Positions 46,857 to 58,795 of a stretch of 64,000 nt of DNA are shown in pieces. A program made the position numbers and the translations under genes. Location of the stretch: NCBI GenBank assembly GCA_902805475.1, contig CADCSX010000002.1, positions 1,364,001 through 1,428,000 of the forward strand. Direction: 5' to 3'. Position 1 is the stretch's first letter, and the number at the start of each line of letters is the position of its first letter. The notes below the pieces were generated by a model that ran no database searches, had not been told where the DNA came from, and was given only the letters and a program-made list of their open reading frames with translations. Source of the DNA: Entonaema liquescens (lineage: Eukaryota; Ascomycota; Sordariomycetes; Xylariales; Xylariaceae).

Positions 46857-47703
46857 GATGGACGACAAGATGTTAAGGAATTGGAAAACCCGAAATTGAA
46901 GAAACGTACTTTTCCAACTAGTTATGACATATAATGTAATATGTTTAATGCATCACGACGTCTTACAGTCTTTTATGTTGGAGCTTAAAACCAGTACGAA
47001 GCTAGGTACTTTATTTAGGTACCCAATTAGTGTTTTTTTGGGAGCAGAAGACTTCCAAAACTAAGTCTCTGGGTAACCTTTTCGGACAACTTGCTGACGT
47101 CATATTGAATGAGTGGGCTACCGAACTCATACGCTGTAACTAGCAGTACAAGTGCGTGCTAGTGAATTAGTATGTGCTACCATGTACCTCATTGACAGCT
47201 GTCAAATCCGACACCTATACGCGTATCACTTAGGGGCGCATCGTGTTGCTATAAAGACTTCGGTATTTCTTAATGCATCATCTCTAAAGACTCACCGCAA
47301 TGATTTCCAGGTCAATATCAACAATTGATTCCGGGTTCTTCGTTGGCATGGTTATTATTATACTCGTGATTTGTCTCGAGTCAATGATGCGCTGTGTATG
47401 AGATGTTAGGCTTTGTGTTTAGGTTGATTGCAAAGCAGCTATTTGATTAATAGATATACGGACCCGTGCTTTACTGTGCGATTAACTGATAGTACGTGAC
47501 TTATTTTACGAATAGAAAGTAGAGGGATGGGATTAGGTAAGGACAAGATGCAATAATTGTGTTACCTTTGTTGCCCCACTTCCATATTACATAATACATC
47601 ACATGGGTCCCATGTATTCCCGACAATCCCCCGCAAACTGCAAACGCGCTTTAAACTTGGTCAGATTTCATACATCATTGCCTCAAAATGACTTGTGAGG
47701 ACA
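46857..47703. other. divergent intergenic region with uORF at its end
   Basis: About 850 bp between two divergent genes. Contains TAGGTAC motifs at 47003-47023. An upstream ATG at 47688 opens a 12-codon uORF (to 47723) that overlaps the carrier start in another frame. No other gene seen. Confidence 0.5.
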
Positions 47704-47723
47704 ATGCCGCCAGGCCGCGATGA
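47688..47723 (+). promoter_or_regulatory. overlapping uORF at carrier start
   Basis: ATG at 47688 in good context (AAAATGAC) opens an 11-residue frame ending TGA at 47723. It overlaps the main ATG (47704) in a different frame, so ribosomes that use it cannot simply reinitiate at the main start. It could reduce translation or mark a transcript start downstream of 47688. Confidence 0.45.
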
Positions 47724-49131
47724 CATTAATGGCTTACCCCGGGATATATACACTGGGGTTCTCCCTGTAATACCATCTGATGCAGGCCTGGACAGTTCGT
47801 CGCGTAATAATGCCGCAACTGCCGCGTCCGCTGCGGGTGTTCGAGCCTTGAGCGCCCAGGCCATCGCTTTTTACTTCAGGGCTCCCGTTAAGGCTTTCTT
47901 CCGGACACGAGTCGACTATCTCGCCTACGCCCGTAGCGTACACCAGGCGCAAACAGAACTGTTAAACCGTGCTGCTACTAACGGTCAGACTGCTTCGAGA
48001 CTAGGCTTTACCTTCAAGCAAGCATGGATGTGGGCACGAGGTACCACACCCGGCCTAATTGCATCTGTCATCCAGCAACATGGCTGGAGCGTCATACCCC
48101 AGCAGATTCTCCCGCCCCTCATAGCAAATGTCGGGGTTGGAGCCTTACTATATACTAGTTACCTTCACATCTTGGGCCAGCTGCATGAAGAAACATCCAG
48201 GGCACGAAAGAGAGTATTCCCTCCGCCAGATCCGATCCACACATTTACTGCAGGATTCATAGCTGGAAGCATACAAAGCGTTATTGCGGCTCCGCTTGAT
48301 GCCATCCAGGCGAGATACGACCATCGTGATCTCATGTCTGGTAATGAAAATGGGAAGCCAAGGAGCATGTGGGCCTTCTCGGCAGAAAAGCTTAGGGAAA
48401 TAGGACTACGAGGGGTCTTCGCAGGATGGGGCCTATCTTTTTTGAAAGATAGTTTCGGGAGTGCGATTTTCTTCAGCACTTTTGAGTATGTAAAGGCCCA
48501 AGGCTTTTACCGATTTATCACGTGGTATTATGGCGGTTTGCATCCTGACGTTGTCGATGTGTTGGCCCAAAAGAGGCCACCCACTCACAAAACCTCGGAC
48601 GACCATACTAGGAAGGATGGCAGCCGTCCGGTTGTCATACGCCCGCACTACGCAATTGAGCCAATGTTCTTGTTATTTGCTGGTTTTGCAGCCTCGCTTA
48701 CACAACAGATCATCCTTCATCCCCTAAACCATATTCAAGTTGAACACTGGGACCATCTAGAGGACCTGGACGCCAAAGCGGCGAAGTTAAGGAACTCTGC
48801 GGTCGCGAACCCCGATAAGCCAAGACGTAAGTGGCGCATGCTCCGAGCTTATTATCATGCCTACCAAGAAACGTGGAATAAGTGCACAGCGGAAGCAACT
48901 TTAGAGGGCAGAGGTCTGACACGATGGTTGTATCGTGGGTTCTGGTGGAATACTAGTAAGTCTTTTTAAATCAAGGGGGCGAAAGTCAGATCTAACTAAG
49001 CCACTACAGTCCGACAGGTACCGAGTACCAGTGCCGGTTTAATCATCTTCGAGCTAGTCCGACGTAAATATGGAAGCGGGAATGAGCCTGTGCGGGTTGC
49101 AAAGGATGATTACGAAATTCTTTTAGAGTAG
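47704..49131 (+). CDS. mitochondrial carrier family protein
   Basis: Exons 47704-48955 and 49010-49131; the 54 bp intron (GTAAGT, CTAAC branch, CTACAG) joins WWNT/IRQVPSTSAGLIIFE. Product 457 residues. The ATG at 47704 (MPPGRDDINGLPRDIY) is the first in frame. Carrier signatures are partly degenerate: PLDAIQARYDHR in repeat 2 and HPLNHIQVEHW in repeat 3, with RGVFAGWGLSFLKDSFGSA as the following helix. Repeat 1 is weakly recognisable. The protein therefore belongs to the divergent fungal carriers of the inner or outer mitochondrial membrane; the substrate cannot be inferred. It converges on the TauD gene with only 147 bp between stop codons. Confidence 0.85.
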
Positions 49132-49278
49132 ATTCCAGTATTCACTTTCGGCGTTTATGGCATTGGGTACAGGGTAGGAATTCCCCACTCGGCGTGAGGC
49201 TTCCTCTTCAACATAGCGACGGACGTACAGCTTTTCAGCATTTTCGATGTAGACATCAATCACGCACGCGCGGTCAAT

Positions 49279-50747
49279 TTATCTCCCCTTATTTCCAGCA
49301 CTACGAATAAATGGTTCAAGAGGAAAGACCTGTCCTTCTGGTGTGACACCTTCGTAAAGTTGTGCCCAGCGGTATTTCCAAGCATCAGGGGTTGGCCAGG
49401 CGTTTTCTGGATCCCGCAGCCATAGACGTAAAAGGTGGCGGCTGTATGAACAGGGTGGATTTTGTCAGCGATATATACTAACACATGCTTGATTGCACAG
49501 CTTGGAACGTGCTTACTGTTTTTCAGCTGTGTCAGTGAATCCGTCTCTTGCGTGGAAGATGGCGAGGTTGTTTATGTATTGGATATCTCCTTTTTGGAAG
49601 TCGGTGTTTACACAGTACTTTTCACCCAAGAAGTGGATTGTATCGAGAGCCTCAGCTTGGGCCTCGGATATTGGCGGAATGTTAGCGCTGCGTGGGAGAG
49701 CCCCGAAACCAACGAAGTACCGTCGACCGTATTGAAGAGCCACCCGCTCCGGGGTTGAATTTGTTGCGGGGAAGTGATAAAGCAGCGGTCGTTCCACATA
49801 CTGTTTATCGGCCTTTTCAAACCTGGGGTGCGCAGTAATTATTAGTGGAACTAATACATCCGCGTTGCTCGCATTTCAAGAGTACTCAACAGAAAATAAG
49901 ACCACTTCTGAGATCACTCACACTTCCATGTCCCAGCTCTGAGACAGAGTATGGATAAGATCCGGACGAGTAGCAGCAATTTCATTGTATACCCGCCACG
50001 TACTCGCTAGCTTGCTAGCACCACCCGCCGCCGACGTCTCGAGGGCAAACAAGGACACGATGTCGCCGGAATCCGTGTGGAAGACCTGCTTGTCAGTTGT
50101 ATAAGCCGGGCTGCCAATAGCGCCATTGCTCTGCGACCAGCTCAAATCTTTGATGTGGCTGAGGACGACGTCGGCCTTCTGGCCGTTATACTTGTGATCC
50201 TGCCGACCGCGCTGAGCGGCAATATGCGCGGATATGCCCGCATAAATGATGACATTTTCCTCCCGAGTATGGTCGTCGACACGGAGACCCCGAATCACGA
50301 AGAACCCATGCCCGTTGTGCAATTCTGCAGATAAGCGGCGTAGTTCCGCGTGGAGGTTCGGCAGCGGGAACGTCTCTGCAGTGAGGTGGCCCAGCGACAA
50401 GCCCAATCCTGCACGAAATATATTAGCTATAGATCATGACGTACAACACCAAAATCCCATAGTTCACCCTTAAAATGATCTACAGCCCTATCTATTTCAT
50501 TGAGCTGTTGGTTGTTGAGAACATAGGTCCAGTCATATGTGTCTGCCACTGTTGCCCCTTCCCAAACTAAATCCCCCTTTAATTGCGCCGGAAACCCTTC
50601 CGGAAGTGTAGTCGGCAGGTTCCCCTCTTTAAGCCGGCGAGCCGCTCGGGCCTGCCACTTCTCGTAGTCCGGAGCGTACGAGATATCGGGCTGGCCCGGT
50701 GGGGCAGGCGCCTTGGGCGTAACGAACGTGACGGTAGTCGTAGCCAT
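49279..50747 (-). CDS. TauD/TfdA-type Fe(II)/2-oxoglutarate dioxygenase
   Basis: Four exons, 50747-50468, 50408-49922, 49822-49517 and 49441-49279, with introns of 59, 99 and 75 bp; 411 residues. The iron ligands are H204-T-D206 (QVFHTDSGD) and the distal His346 (NNLAIFHARDGF). Arg363 and Arg367 (HLLRLWLRDPE) are placed for 2-oxoglutarate binding. Other family blocks are GFFVIRGLRVDD, SHIKDLSWSQSNG and QYGRRYFVGFG. Fungal members of this subgroup are annotated as taurine catabolism dioxygenase-like; some hydroxylate small acids or secondary metabolites. It should be an active, soluble enzyme. The substrate is open because the neighbours (carrier, PXB protein) give no pathway hint. Confidence 0.92.
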
Positions 50748-51487
50748 GTTTCACTTTTTCTCGAAATTAAGACAACTTAGTTGAACTCGCTTATTCTTAC
50801 ACTTGCGAAATAAAGTTTTTATCCTTTCTAAATGATATTTTTATTTATGATTCTTCGCCGATAGTTGGCGTGAAGTATCCAAGTTGGAGAGATGAGCAAC
50901 ATCACCCCAAAATTGCGTCATTTGTTACCCTCCAATACGGCTCGCGAGAACCCTAACTGGTTATACTCTATCCGGTGTGACGTTGAAACGGTACTTCAAA
51001 ATGAGTTCAACTGATTGGCATATATACTGGAATGAGGTATGAATTCCTACTGCTTGGTTTCAGGGGCATTGATCAATCGTTTAGTTCAGGCACTACTCCT
51101 CGATACCCCTACATTTCCCATTGGTACATTACAACGGCCACTTTTGAATATTGGAATCCCTATTTTGAAGATGTTCATCCCCTTATACATATTAAATGAT
51201 TGGCATTACTTCACGCTTAAGGCTATCTCGCTACATTCATAACATTATACTATCCCTAATCAAAATACCCAGTTCGAGACATAGTGAAGAAGCACTTTAA
51301 TCCAGGCCACCTGTACACCAATATTCCCAATGAAATATCACATCCAATGACCCAAGAATACCTATGCTCCCATAAATAGGAACTAACTTCCTTCGTGATC
51401 ACATGCCACCATTAGCCACGAGCACGATGCGCGGGGTCGGAAAACAAGAGCCCATCTCGAGTTTGAGTCGGAGAGCACCACAAGCGC
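50748..51487. other. intergenic, no gene seen
   Basis: About 740 bp upstream of the dioxygenase gene. The plus-strand ORF at 51039-51242 is not supported. Confidence 0.5.
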
Positions 51488-52421
51488 CTAAACTGGACTT
51501 TTCTGAATTTTTCGTCCGGAATTCAAAGAGATCCCTGGTAGAACAGTTAGACTAGGTAATGAAATCAGGATTGGTCGAGCTTTATATCAAAGGCCCAACA
51601 CCTTATCGGGGTTGATACTCACGCTTGAATTCCACTTTGAACTTCGCGACCTCTTTATATATACCATAGAACGGATGGCATGCTAGCCCTATAGTGCCTG
51701 TTATTGTTAGCTTGGTGTTTATGATTCTGATGTAGGGGGTTCAAAACATAAGGCTTAACTCACCAGCAGCCGGCTTAAATATCAAACTACCAATTCCTCG
51801 CGGGATACCCTTGAGAAACCCGACGAAGCCCTCTCTTCTGGCGCACTTGTACGGCAACATAAACCAATCTGTGCTTCCATCAAGAAGTCCATACACGAAG
51901 TACTATAGCAAAGCATGTTAGAACCCGCGGTTGGGGTAAGCCGCCTAGTCATGAACTCTTACCTCGACGGCAGCGACAATTCCGGTTGGGAAACCGGTGA
52001 TCTCCGGCCACTTCCGGACTGTGTGGTCGTTGTATAGAGTCGGGGTGAAATGGAGCGCCTTTGCAAAGCCGTGGCCGATAGTGAAGGGAATTTTAAGCGC
52101 GCCGGCAATAATCAGTCCTATCCCCCTAATCATATCCCACCACGCCGTCCAGAACGGATGACACCCTTCATCGACCTCCTCCTCAACCTCATCATGATGC
52201 TGTCTAGTAGTCGTAGGTTCAGGAGGGTGTCCCTCCCAGTACGGCGAGCCTTGGTATTCTTTGATAGATTCGTAGGACGCGCTTATAGGCGGCTGTCCCG
52301 GCGAGCCGACGTTTACAGTGCTGCCAGTGAGGTCATCCATATCTGCTATGAATTTCATGCCGAAATCTCGTCTTCCCGTGATAGACATCTTGGAGGTTGT
52401 AGCTGAGGGTGGCCTCTCCAT
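51488..52421 (-). CDS. small protein like C-terminal tail of sterol-glucosyltransferase-like proteins
   Basis: Exons 52421-51963, 51902-51764, 51697-51623 and probably 51534-51488, with introns of 60, 66 and 88 bp; about 239 residues. The first three joins are well supported (VAAVE/YFVYGLLDG; FKPAAG/TIGLACHPF); the last exon is uncertain. The N-terminus is polar. From about residue 90 it shows PFWTAWWDMIRGIGLI, RREGFVGFLKGIPRGIGSL and KPAAGTIGLACHPFYGIYKE. These resemble the region after the catalytic GT28/UDPGT domain in fungal sterol glucosyltransferase-like proteins. No glycosyltransferase domain is present, and none lies nearby on either strand. It is either a stand-alone membrane-associating module or a fragment that kept its frame. 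Confidence 0.6.
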
Positions 52422-53218
52422 TTTGAATGCTTCGGGCGCTTGGTAAAATAATGCAAAGCTGTTATGCTGCTGCCTTGGACCACATGCAGGTTAGTCCGGT
52501 TTAAGTTGAGGAGCAAGCCTGACGATTAAAAGGAGGGGGGAGGAAATAATCCGTAAGTATAAAAATAAAGTACGACGAGTAGAAAGATAGTTCCAATATC
52601 TCACGTCTTGGCCTTAGAGAAGAGACGGCAGAGTGCCGATCGCTTAAGGCACCGAGATTGTCGCGAGGATGATTGGTTCAATGAACACGACAGGGGCACG
52701 CTTGTCCAATCGGCTGATTGGCTCTTAGACTGGCAGCTCCGATGAAACCTATCGTGGCGCAGCGTATCATCGCCTACTTTCGCTCTCTGCGGGTTTTTCA
52801 ACGACATATAAATCCTCCATTCTTTTTTTTTTCAGTTCTGACATTTCAAGGATAATTTGTCAAGCGTCGTGCTAAAGAAGCAGTGAAGTTAATCACCATT
52901 AAGCTAATCAAGCTAATCAGTAGGAGAAGGATCTAAACCCCTACCACATAGATCGCCGTGATTATTACTTTATTTTCTATGGACAATGCAATGCTCCATA
53001 GTGAACTCTCACGAGTTTTTCTCACTGCTACGTCGGTACCTGACATATATCGATTTTGTGTCATGAATACGGGCAAATCTTCTTGATCAATCGATGATTA
53101 TAGCTAATAGGCCAAATTGCCAACCTGCTGCGATCCACAATTGAATCAGGCAACAGAATTATAAGAGATCCCTAATTTTATCGCTTCATTAAATATTAGT
53201 TATTCTTTTATCGTCTGA
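52422..53218. other. intergenic, no gene seen
   Basis: About 800 bp, AT-rich, with a duplicated AAGCTAATC element at 52902-52919. No gene recognised. Confidence 0.5.
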
Positions 53219-55134
53219 TTATTTGCCATTGCGATCCGGCCAAGCATCATACAGCCCCTCGTGAACAGCCACGTCTCCGAATACCACTTCCCCATCACCG
53301 TCGTGGAAGAATCGGATTTCTCGTGAAGCAGCATACCATGATCTAATAAGTTAGAAGTTAGAAGAAGCTCTATAATTTTAAACGTGAAGAGCTTAGAGAA
53401 GGTAGCTTACCGAGCCCAGGTGCTTAGTGCGAATCTTCCATTGGCATGTACTTCGACAACGGAATTATCAACCACGATAGTCAGATTAAGGCTTTCTATC
53501 TGCTGCTGACCACCCTGCACCACGTCAAATAGACGTAATCGACCCGCTTCGTTACGAGAATCGATCCCGTTGGTGGTCTTTGCCGCAGCACTGGAGTTGC
53601 TGCGGTCAACGATGATAGACTCGTTAGAGAATTGGTAGTAAATCGTCGTGCTCTCGTATTCCGAGGACAGGATTTGGAAGCCTGCTCGTAAGTTGCTCTC
53701 GCGACAAGCCTTCGGGAAAGAAAGCGACGCTGTGATCACGTAAAATTTACTTTCGGGGATCTTTTGGAATGCTACAGCGCCCGGTGAGTTCAAGGTACGG
53801 CCTGGTTCGATAGTCGAGTCGCCGCTGGTTAGTGCAGCTAGTGCTTCACGAGCAATCTCTTGCTTTAAGGTCACGAGCTCGACGACGCCAGATTCGTTAC
53901 TAGCAACCCGCCACGATGCGGTCTCGTGTACAAGTTCGTTGTCAACGACGTTGCTAATCTTGCCGACACTCAACTCACGTGGGAGCAGGAGTGCGCCGGT
54001 CCAATTCTGCTGATTAGTGGGGAAGTCCAGAGTGTCGTAGAAGTCTCCTGTCAGCCACAAATAGGAGACGAAACGGTCAGGGGCACCACTTTTCTGAGAT
54101 GCTTTCGAAGTTGCTGGTAACTCCTTGCCAGCAGCAGCATATGCAGAAGTTCCCCAGTCAACCTTTCCGGCCATAGTCGGTTGAAATTTGATTTTTCCGT
54201 CCTCGCTGGAGATGTTTCCAGCTGCCCAGAGCATCTCACGGAAATCAGAGACTTGTGGCACAATTGGGTCATTCGACCATTCAGCACCTAAGGTAGTGAA
54301 AATTTCTCCTCCGGCATTGTATCCCTGCTCATCCAAGCTGAAGATGTTGCCGACTTCAAAGTTGAAGCCCCATCGGCCAGCCCAGTCACCATTACCCCAA
54401 GTTGTGTTAGCCGGTTCATGCCACCATTGTCCCAATTCTTCCCAGTACTGGAACTCTGGGTCATGTTGTCGGTACAGGAACTGGCTAGGCCCTTCTCCGT
54501 GAACACCTCCGGAGATAACGGTATACCAAGTTCCAGGTTCACTCCCGAGTTCGGTGTCGAATTGGCTGTTCTGGAAGACGAAAGGGTCGCGGAAGGCCGT
54601 CACATTGACCGCGAAGGGCGGCGATGGAATAGCTGGCCCTTGTTCAAGCTTTGTGAAGTTACGACCTCCGTCACGAGATACTGCTAGAGATTGCGTCTCG
54701 CTTCCTCGCGTATAGGGGATGGTCCATTGAATTGGCAGGTAGCTAACAGACGTATATAAGAGAGTAGGTTTGCCGTCAATGCCGCTGGGGATGACCGCCC
54801 CATCGAATACTGCGATTGGGTCGTTCTTCCCGCCGGGTAGGATGAATGGCTGTCCGTCTGGGTTTACATCGCGATACGTGACGAGATCATCCGTCGTAGC
54901 GCCTGAAGCACCATTGTGTAGCCAGCCGACGTGAAAGAGCCCAGTTTCGGGATCCGTGTAATGCATACACGGATCACCTATGTGTCCTGATGGAGGAAGG
55001 ACGTGTGCTTTGGGTCGCCATGTCTCAAAGAGGCTCGAGTTTGCGAGAGTTGACAAGTTTGGTGGCGCCGCATTGTAGTCGATATCTTGCCTTGCGGCAA
55101 GTGACCCCGCTAGAACAGCTGGCGTAAGCTTCAT
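53219..55134 (-). CDS. GH32 invertase / beta-fructofuranosidase, secreted
   Basis: Exons 55134-53411 and 53342-53219, with a 68 bp intron (GTAAGC to ATTAG) joining STWAR/SWYAASREI; 615 residues. The frame is open to an earlier ATG at 55218, which adds 28 polar residues. I prefer the second Met because MKLTPAVLAGSLAAR is a short signal-like sequence. Catalytic residues in the five-blade propeller: nucleophile Asp54 (GHIGDPCMHYTD), transition-state Asp183 (AFRDPF) and acid/base Glu260 (WGFNFEVGN). The beta-sandwich with VVDNSVVEVHANGRFALSTW follows. The DPC variant of the usual NDPNG motif is typical of a fungal GH32 subgroup. Role: release of fructose from sucrose or fructans outside the cell. 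Many sequons support secretion. Confidence 0.92.
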
Positions 55135-55759
55135 CGTGTCTTGAGATGCTGATGATGAGGCTTCCTCGAGGTGAGCTGTAAGTCCTGAGTGGCTAATGAG
55201 CACATCATGGGTAGTCATCTACAATATTTATACAATAGTCAGTCGCCCGTTCGGTTAAACATTGGAAATTTGTCCCACTACAAGGTCACGATGTGACTTC
55301 GGAATGCCTGGAATTTGGAGATGCTTGTGGGGTTTGCGGAGAAATCCGTTTTGGGGCCAAGGATGAAGCTGGAGATATGCGGAGAATCACCCGGACACTA
55401 GCTACAATGAGATATAGCTTCGGCCCTATTCAGGAACAACTCGTTGATTTAGTGCTTTGAAATCTTGCCTCTAGAAGACTATTGAAGGCTGAACTAACAA
55501 CAGCTCCGCAGCATCACCTTAATAATCTCGTCATAAAGCCGATATCGTATGGATTAGATTCTTCTAAATTATTAGGTATGCCCAGTCCCTCGTATGATAC
55601 AGGAATCTACCTAGGTAGTCATGAATGGCACTTCTCTAAAAAGCGCTCAGTGCCTCGTGGAAACCTCGGCACAAAGTGGCCAAGACACCAAATATACAAA
55701 CTATTTAAATACATGTTATTTACCTCAGTAAAGGAGTTGCTAGTGGAAGGAGGGCTCGA
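55135..55759. other. intergenic, no gene seen
   Basis: Leader of the GH32 gene plus the 3' flank of the mannosidase gene. A plus-strand ORF overlapping 55482-55805 runs into the mannosidase 3' end and has no support. TACCTAGGTA at 55608-55617. Confidence 0.5.
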
Positions 55760-57693
55760 CTATTTTGGCCTAAGGAAAGGATGCGCCTCGGTATTGAGCA
55801 CATAGTCGTCGAGATTAATGACATCGGGGGTTGAGAAGAGCAAGTAGAAATATTTCAAAGTCTCTGCTAACCAAAAGCTCTGCACTCAAACGTCAGTACT
55901 AGGTATCAGAGAAATATACACCCATATACTTACCTCCATATAATCCTCTTTCGGTAGAACATCCGCCATGCGGGTCACGTCCTTTACGGCCGCGTGAGTC
56001 CCCCGATCGGTCTTAGTTCCGTTCGCGATGGCGGTGAACATCTCCCATCCTATGTCTTGCCAAAATGTGTTCCCAGTGATGCGATACATGATGAATACGC
56101 TCTCTATCGCCTCTGGCCTTAGGATATACCGAGGGTCCTTAGCAGTGGTAAATCCAAGAGGAAGATGATCCTTCCCTATACCATCGAAAATCAGCAGGTG
56201 TCAGCCAAGAGACGAGAGGATAAATTAAGTTGACTGCTTCCAAAGCTACGAGAAAATAGAGACATGGGGACTTGATGTTCCAACTTACACTCGGGTCGCT
56301 TCTGCTTCTCTTCGTCGAATCGCTTCTCGTCCCACTCACAATCGTCAAACGACTTGCAAGCCACCATATTCAATCGTTCGGGCATCATCCCCGTTGGAAA
56401 TGCTCGATATCCGTACGCACAGCCAAGCGTTAACTTTGCGCCAATATTGATATATCCCGGGCTATCAAACAGCTTCCCACTTAGCGCATAAATCCCACCA
56501 AGGTAACAAGCAAGATGTTCGGTTTCTTCATCCAAAAATACATCGCCGGTAGTGGCTACACTGGCACTACTAGCAATGAGCATCTGTATGTTATTAGGTA
56601 CCATGGGCCTAAAGAGTAGATTATTCTTAGCGGCCTCTAGAAAGCCCCTCGACATCATCTCGTACTTCGGCTCCGTGCCTCCAAGAAGTGCATACTCCTT
56701 AGGAAGATACTCGTACAAGCTATCAGCGCACCCAGCAAGAGTGTACGAGTTCCCTGTCACGACGTCCTGGGTCTTCATAGAGACGTAGGTGGGCCACAGA
56801 CCCGGTATCAAAGTTTGGTTTTGGCCTCGGTAGAAGACGTCCATTACTCTCGCAGCAGCGTCATAATATTTCGGGTCACCTGTGAGCTGCGAGAGCCGTG
56901 TCAGTTCAAGGGATAGCGTCCCTGGAGAGGCTGAGACGACGGAATGTTCGACAGAGAGAGGCTTCCCTGTCTTGGCAGCTTGAAAATCGATGAAATCCAC
57001 GGGCATTCGATTCTCCGTGTTGAAAGCCACGTAGATCAAGTCTCCGAGTTCGATAGCTTTCGCACGCAAGACATCTCGCTTGCTAAGGTCATACGTTGCA
57101 AGTAGACCCCCTAAGTAGCGAATGTTCGTCTCAAAGGTATTCACCCTAGAGGAACTTGACCGACCAAAGTCGATCTTTGAGACTGCATCGACCGCCTCGT
57201 CAAACTCCTCCCTTAAACCCAAGATCCACAGGGTATCGAGTGAGTCAACTAAAGTCGCAGCCCATCCGCTGAATTGGTCCTGGAAATCTCCAGAGATCGG
57301 CTTCAGTGCGTCCTTCATCCATGCATACTTCTTATATGCCGCCCAGTCCTCGAGAAAGACTTTCTTTACTTCGAGGCGTCTTGCTTCGCGAATCTGCTTA
57401 TCGGCAGATGTCTCGGAACGGAATTGAGCCTGAACAGGAAGACGACGGGGCCTCCCTGCCGGCAGAGGAGTTATTTCCTCGGCGGGAAAATGCAACGGAA
57501 CAGTGCTCCAATCGAAGCTACTTCGCTTTGATGCGATCGGGGGAGAGGTTGCATCACTGTTCATATGCCGTTCGAGCCTGGTGAATTCGGAGATCCACAG
57601 GCCCGAAAAAGAAGCCGACAGCATCCACCATACTACAAGGGCGCCGGCCAGAAGGATCAAGGTACGTCTATGCTTTCGAACTTGGCGGTGCAT
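55760..57693 (-). CDS. GH47 class I alpha-1,2-mannosidase
   Basis: Exons 57693-56289, 56175-55934 and 55879-55760, with introns of 113 and 54 bp; 588 residues. The true ATG is 57693 (MHRQVRKHRRTLILLAGALV); the open frame before it has no ATG. A short basic cytosolic tail and one membrane anchor (about 11-30) make it a type II protein of the ER or Golgi. GH47 blocks: FSGWAATLVDSLDTLWILGL, NTFETNIRYLGGLLATYDLS, EHLACYLGGIYALSG, LRPEAIESVFIMYRITGN and the C-terminal NTEAHPFL with the calcium-binding Thr. It trims alpha-1,2-mannose from N-glycans. Whether it is the ER or a Golgi isoform cannot be decided from sequence alone. Confidence 0.94.
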
Positions 57694-58795
57694 TATAATA
57701 CACGACCTGCGTAACCAGACGCAGGAGACAAATTGAAACAACACAGATATTGCAAAACGCGACAAAAATCAGTAAGTTTACATGAACGCATTTCAAGTTG
57801 TAATCGTGCCAATCCCCAACGTGTCATTTCTAGCCCTAGCCAAGGGGGAAAATACGATATCACGTAAATTACCCAGAATAAGTTCCAACATTCTCCAATT
57901 AGCGCTGATCCCGGGGCCAATGAGACAGAGCGTAGCTTCCGAGGGGTTAAACGAAATAAGAATCGGCCAACCGGCCGGGGTCTAAAGGGGGCACGGAACT
58001 CCGCCAAGGAATAAGACACGGACCACGTTCTACATCCCGTGCCAGGCAATTGGGTCCATCGGATCGGTCCGTATTAACTCCACAATATACAAGATGCACC
58101 GTGACCTAAGGTTCGATCAAGGCAACTGGATTTTCTCACACCCCCTACTTCTATGGCAAGATTAACTTTCGTTTTGATAGACCACCATATTTCTACATCT
58201 TAAATGAAAATAGACCTTTTGTTTCGATGAGGCAACCTTGGTCTTAGTTGGCTTACGGAAATATTCTTTTTAGGGTACCTACCTAATTGTATGGAATCTG
58301 GAAAGGACGTAAGAAATATGGTGGCCTTATTCTAATCCCTCATGTTCGCAACTCATCCATAAACGCAGACACTATGTAGAGAGGCTTGTGATGACATACT
58401 CTAGGCCCTGCGTCCTGTCACAACGAAAACTACCCAAACTCCAACTCGGCGATTGAACAACAAATTCGATCCAAATAAACAATCAAAGGAGGACATTTAC
58501 AAGCAGAAGATAATTGGCATTGGCTTAACGAAAGAACTGTCATAAGGAAGACCAAGATGATAAGAAAAGTCACCAACATCGTTTAAGTAGGAAATCCTCC
58601 CTCTCAACTCGAACAGATCCATCACAACCCTGCGCGGCGACTACCACAAACCCCTAGTAATATGATAAAACAAATAAAATATAAACGTGCTTTGAAAGCA
58701 CCTTTTTATTCCATGATGTCAGATATAGATGTCAAATTCGCCGAGTATAGCCAGCCGTTGGCAATAATAATGGTCACAGTAGAGTAGATCTCAAG
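57694..58795. other. intergenic, no gene seen
   Basis: About 1.1 kb between the mannosidase start and the 3' end of the zinc-finger gene. GGGTACCTACCTAAT at 58273-58287. No gene supported. Confidence 0.5.
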
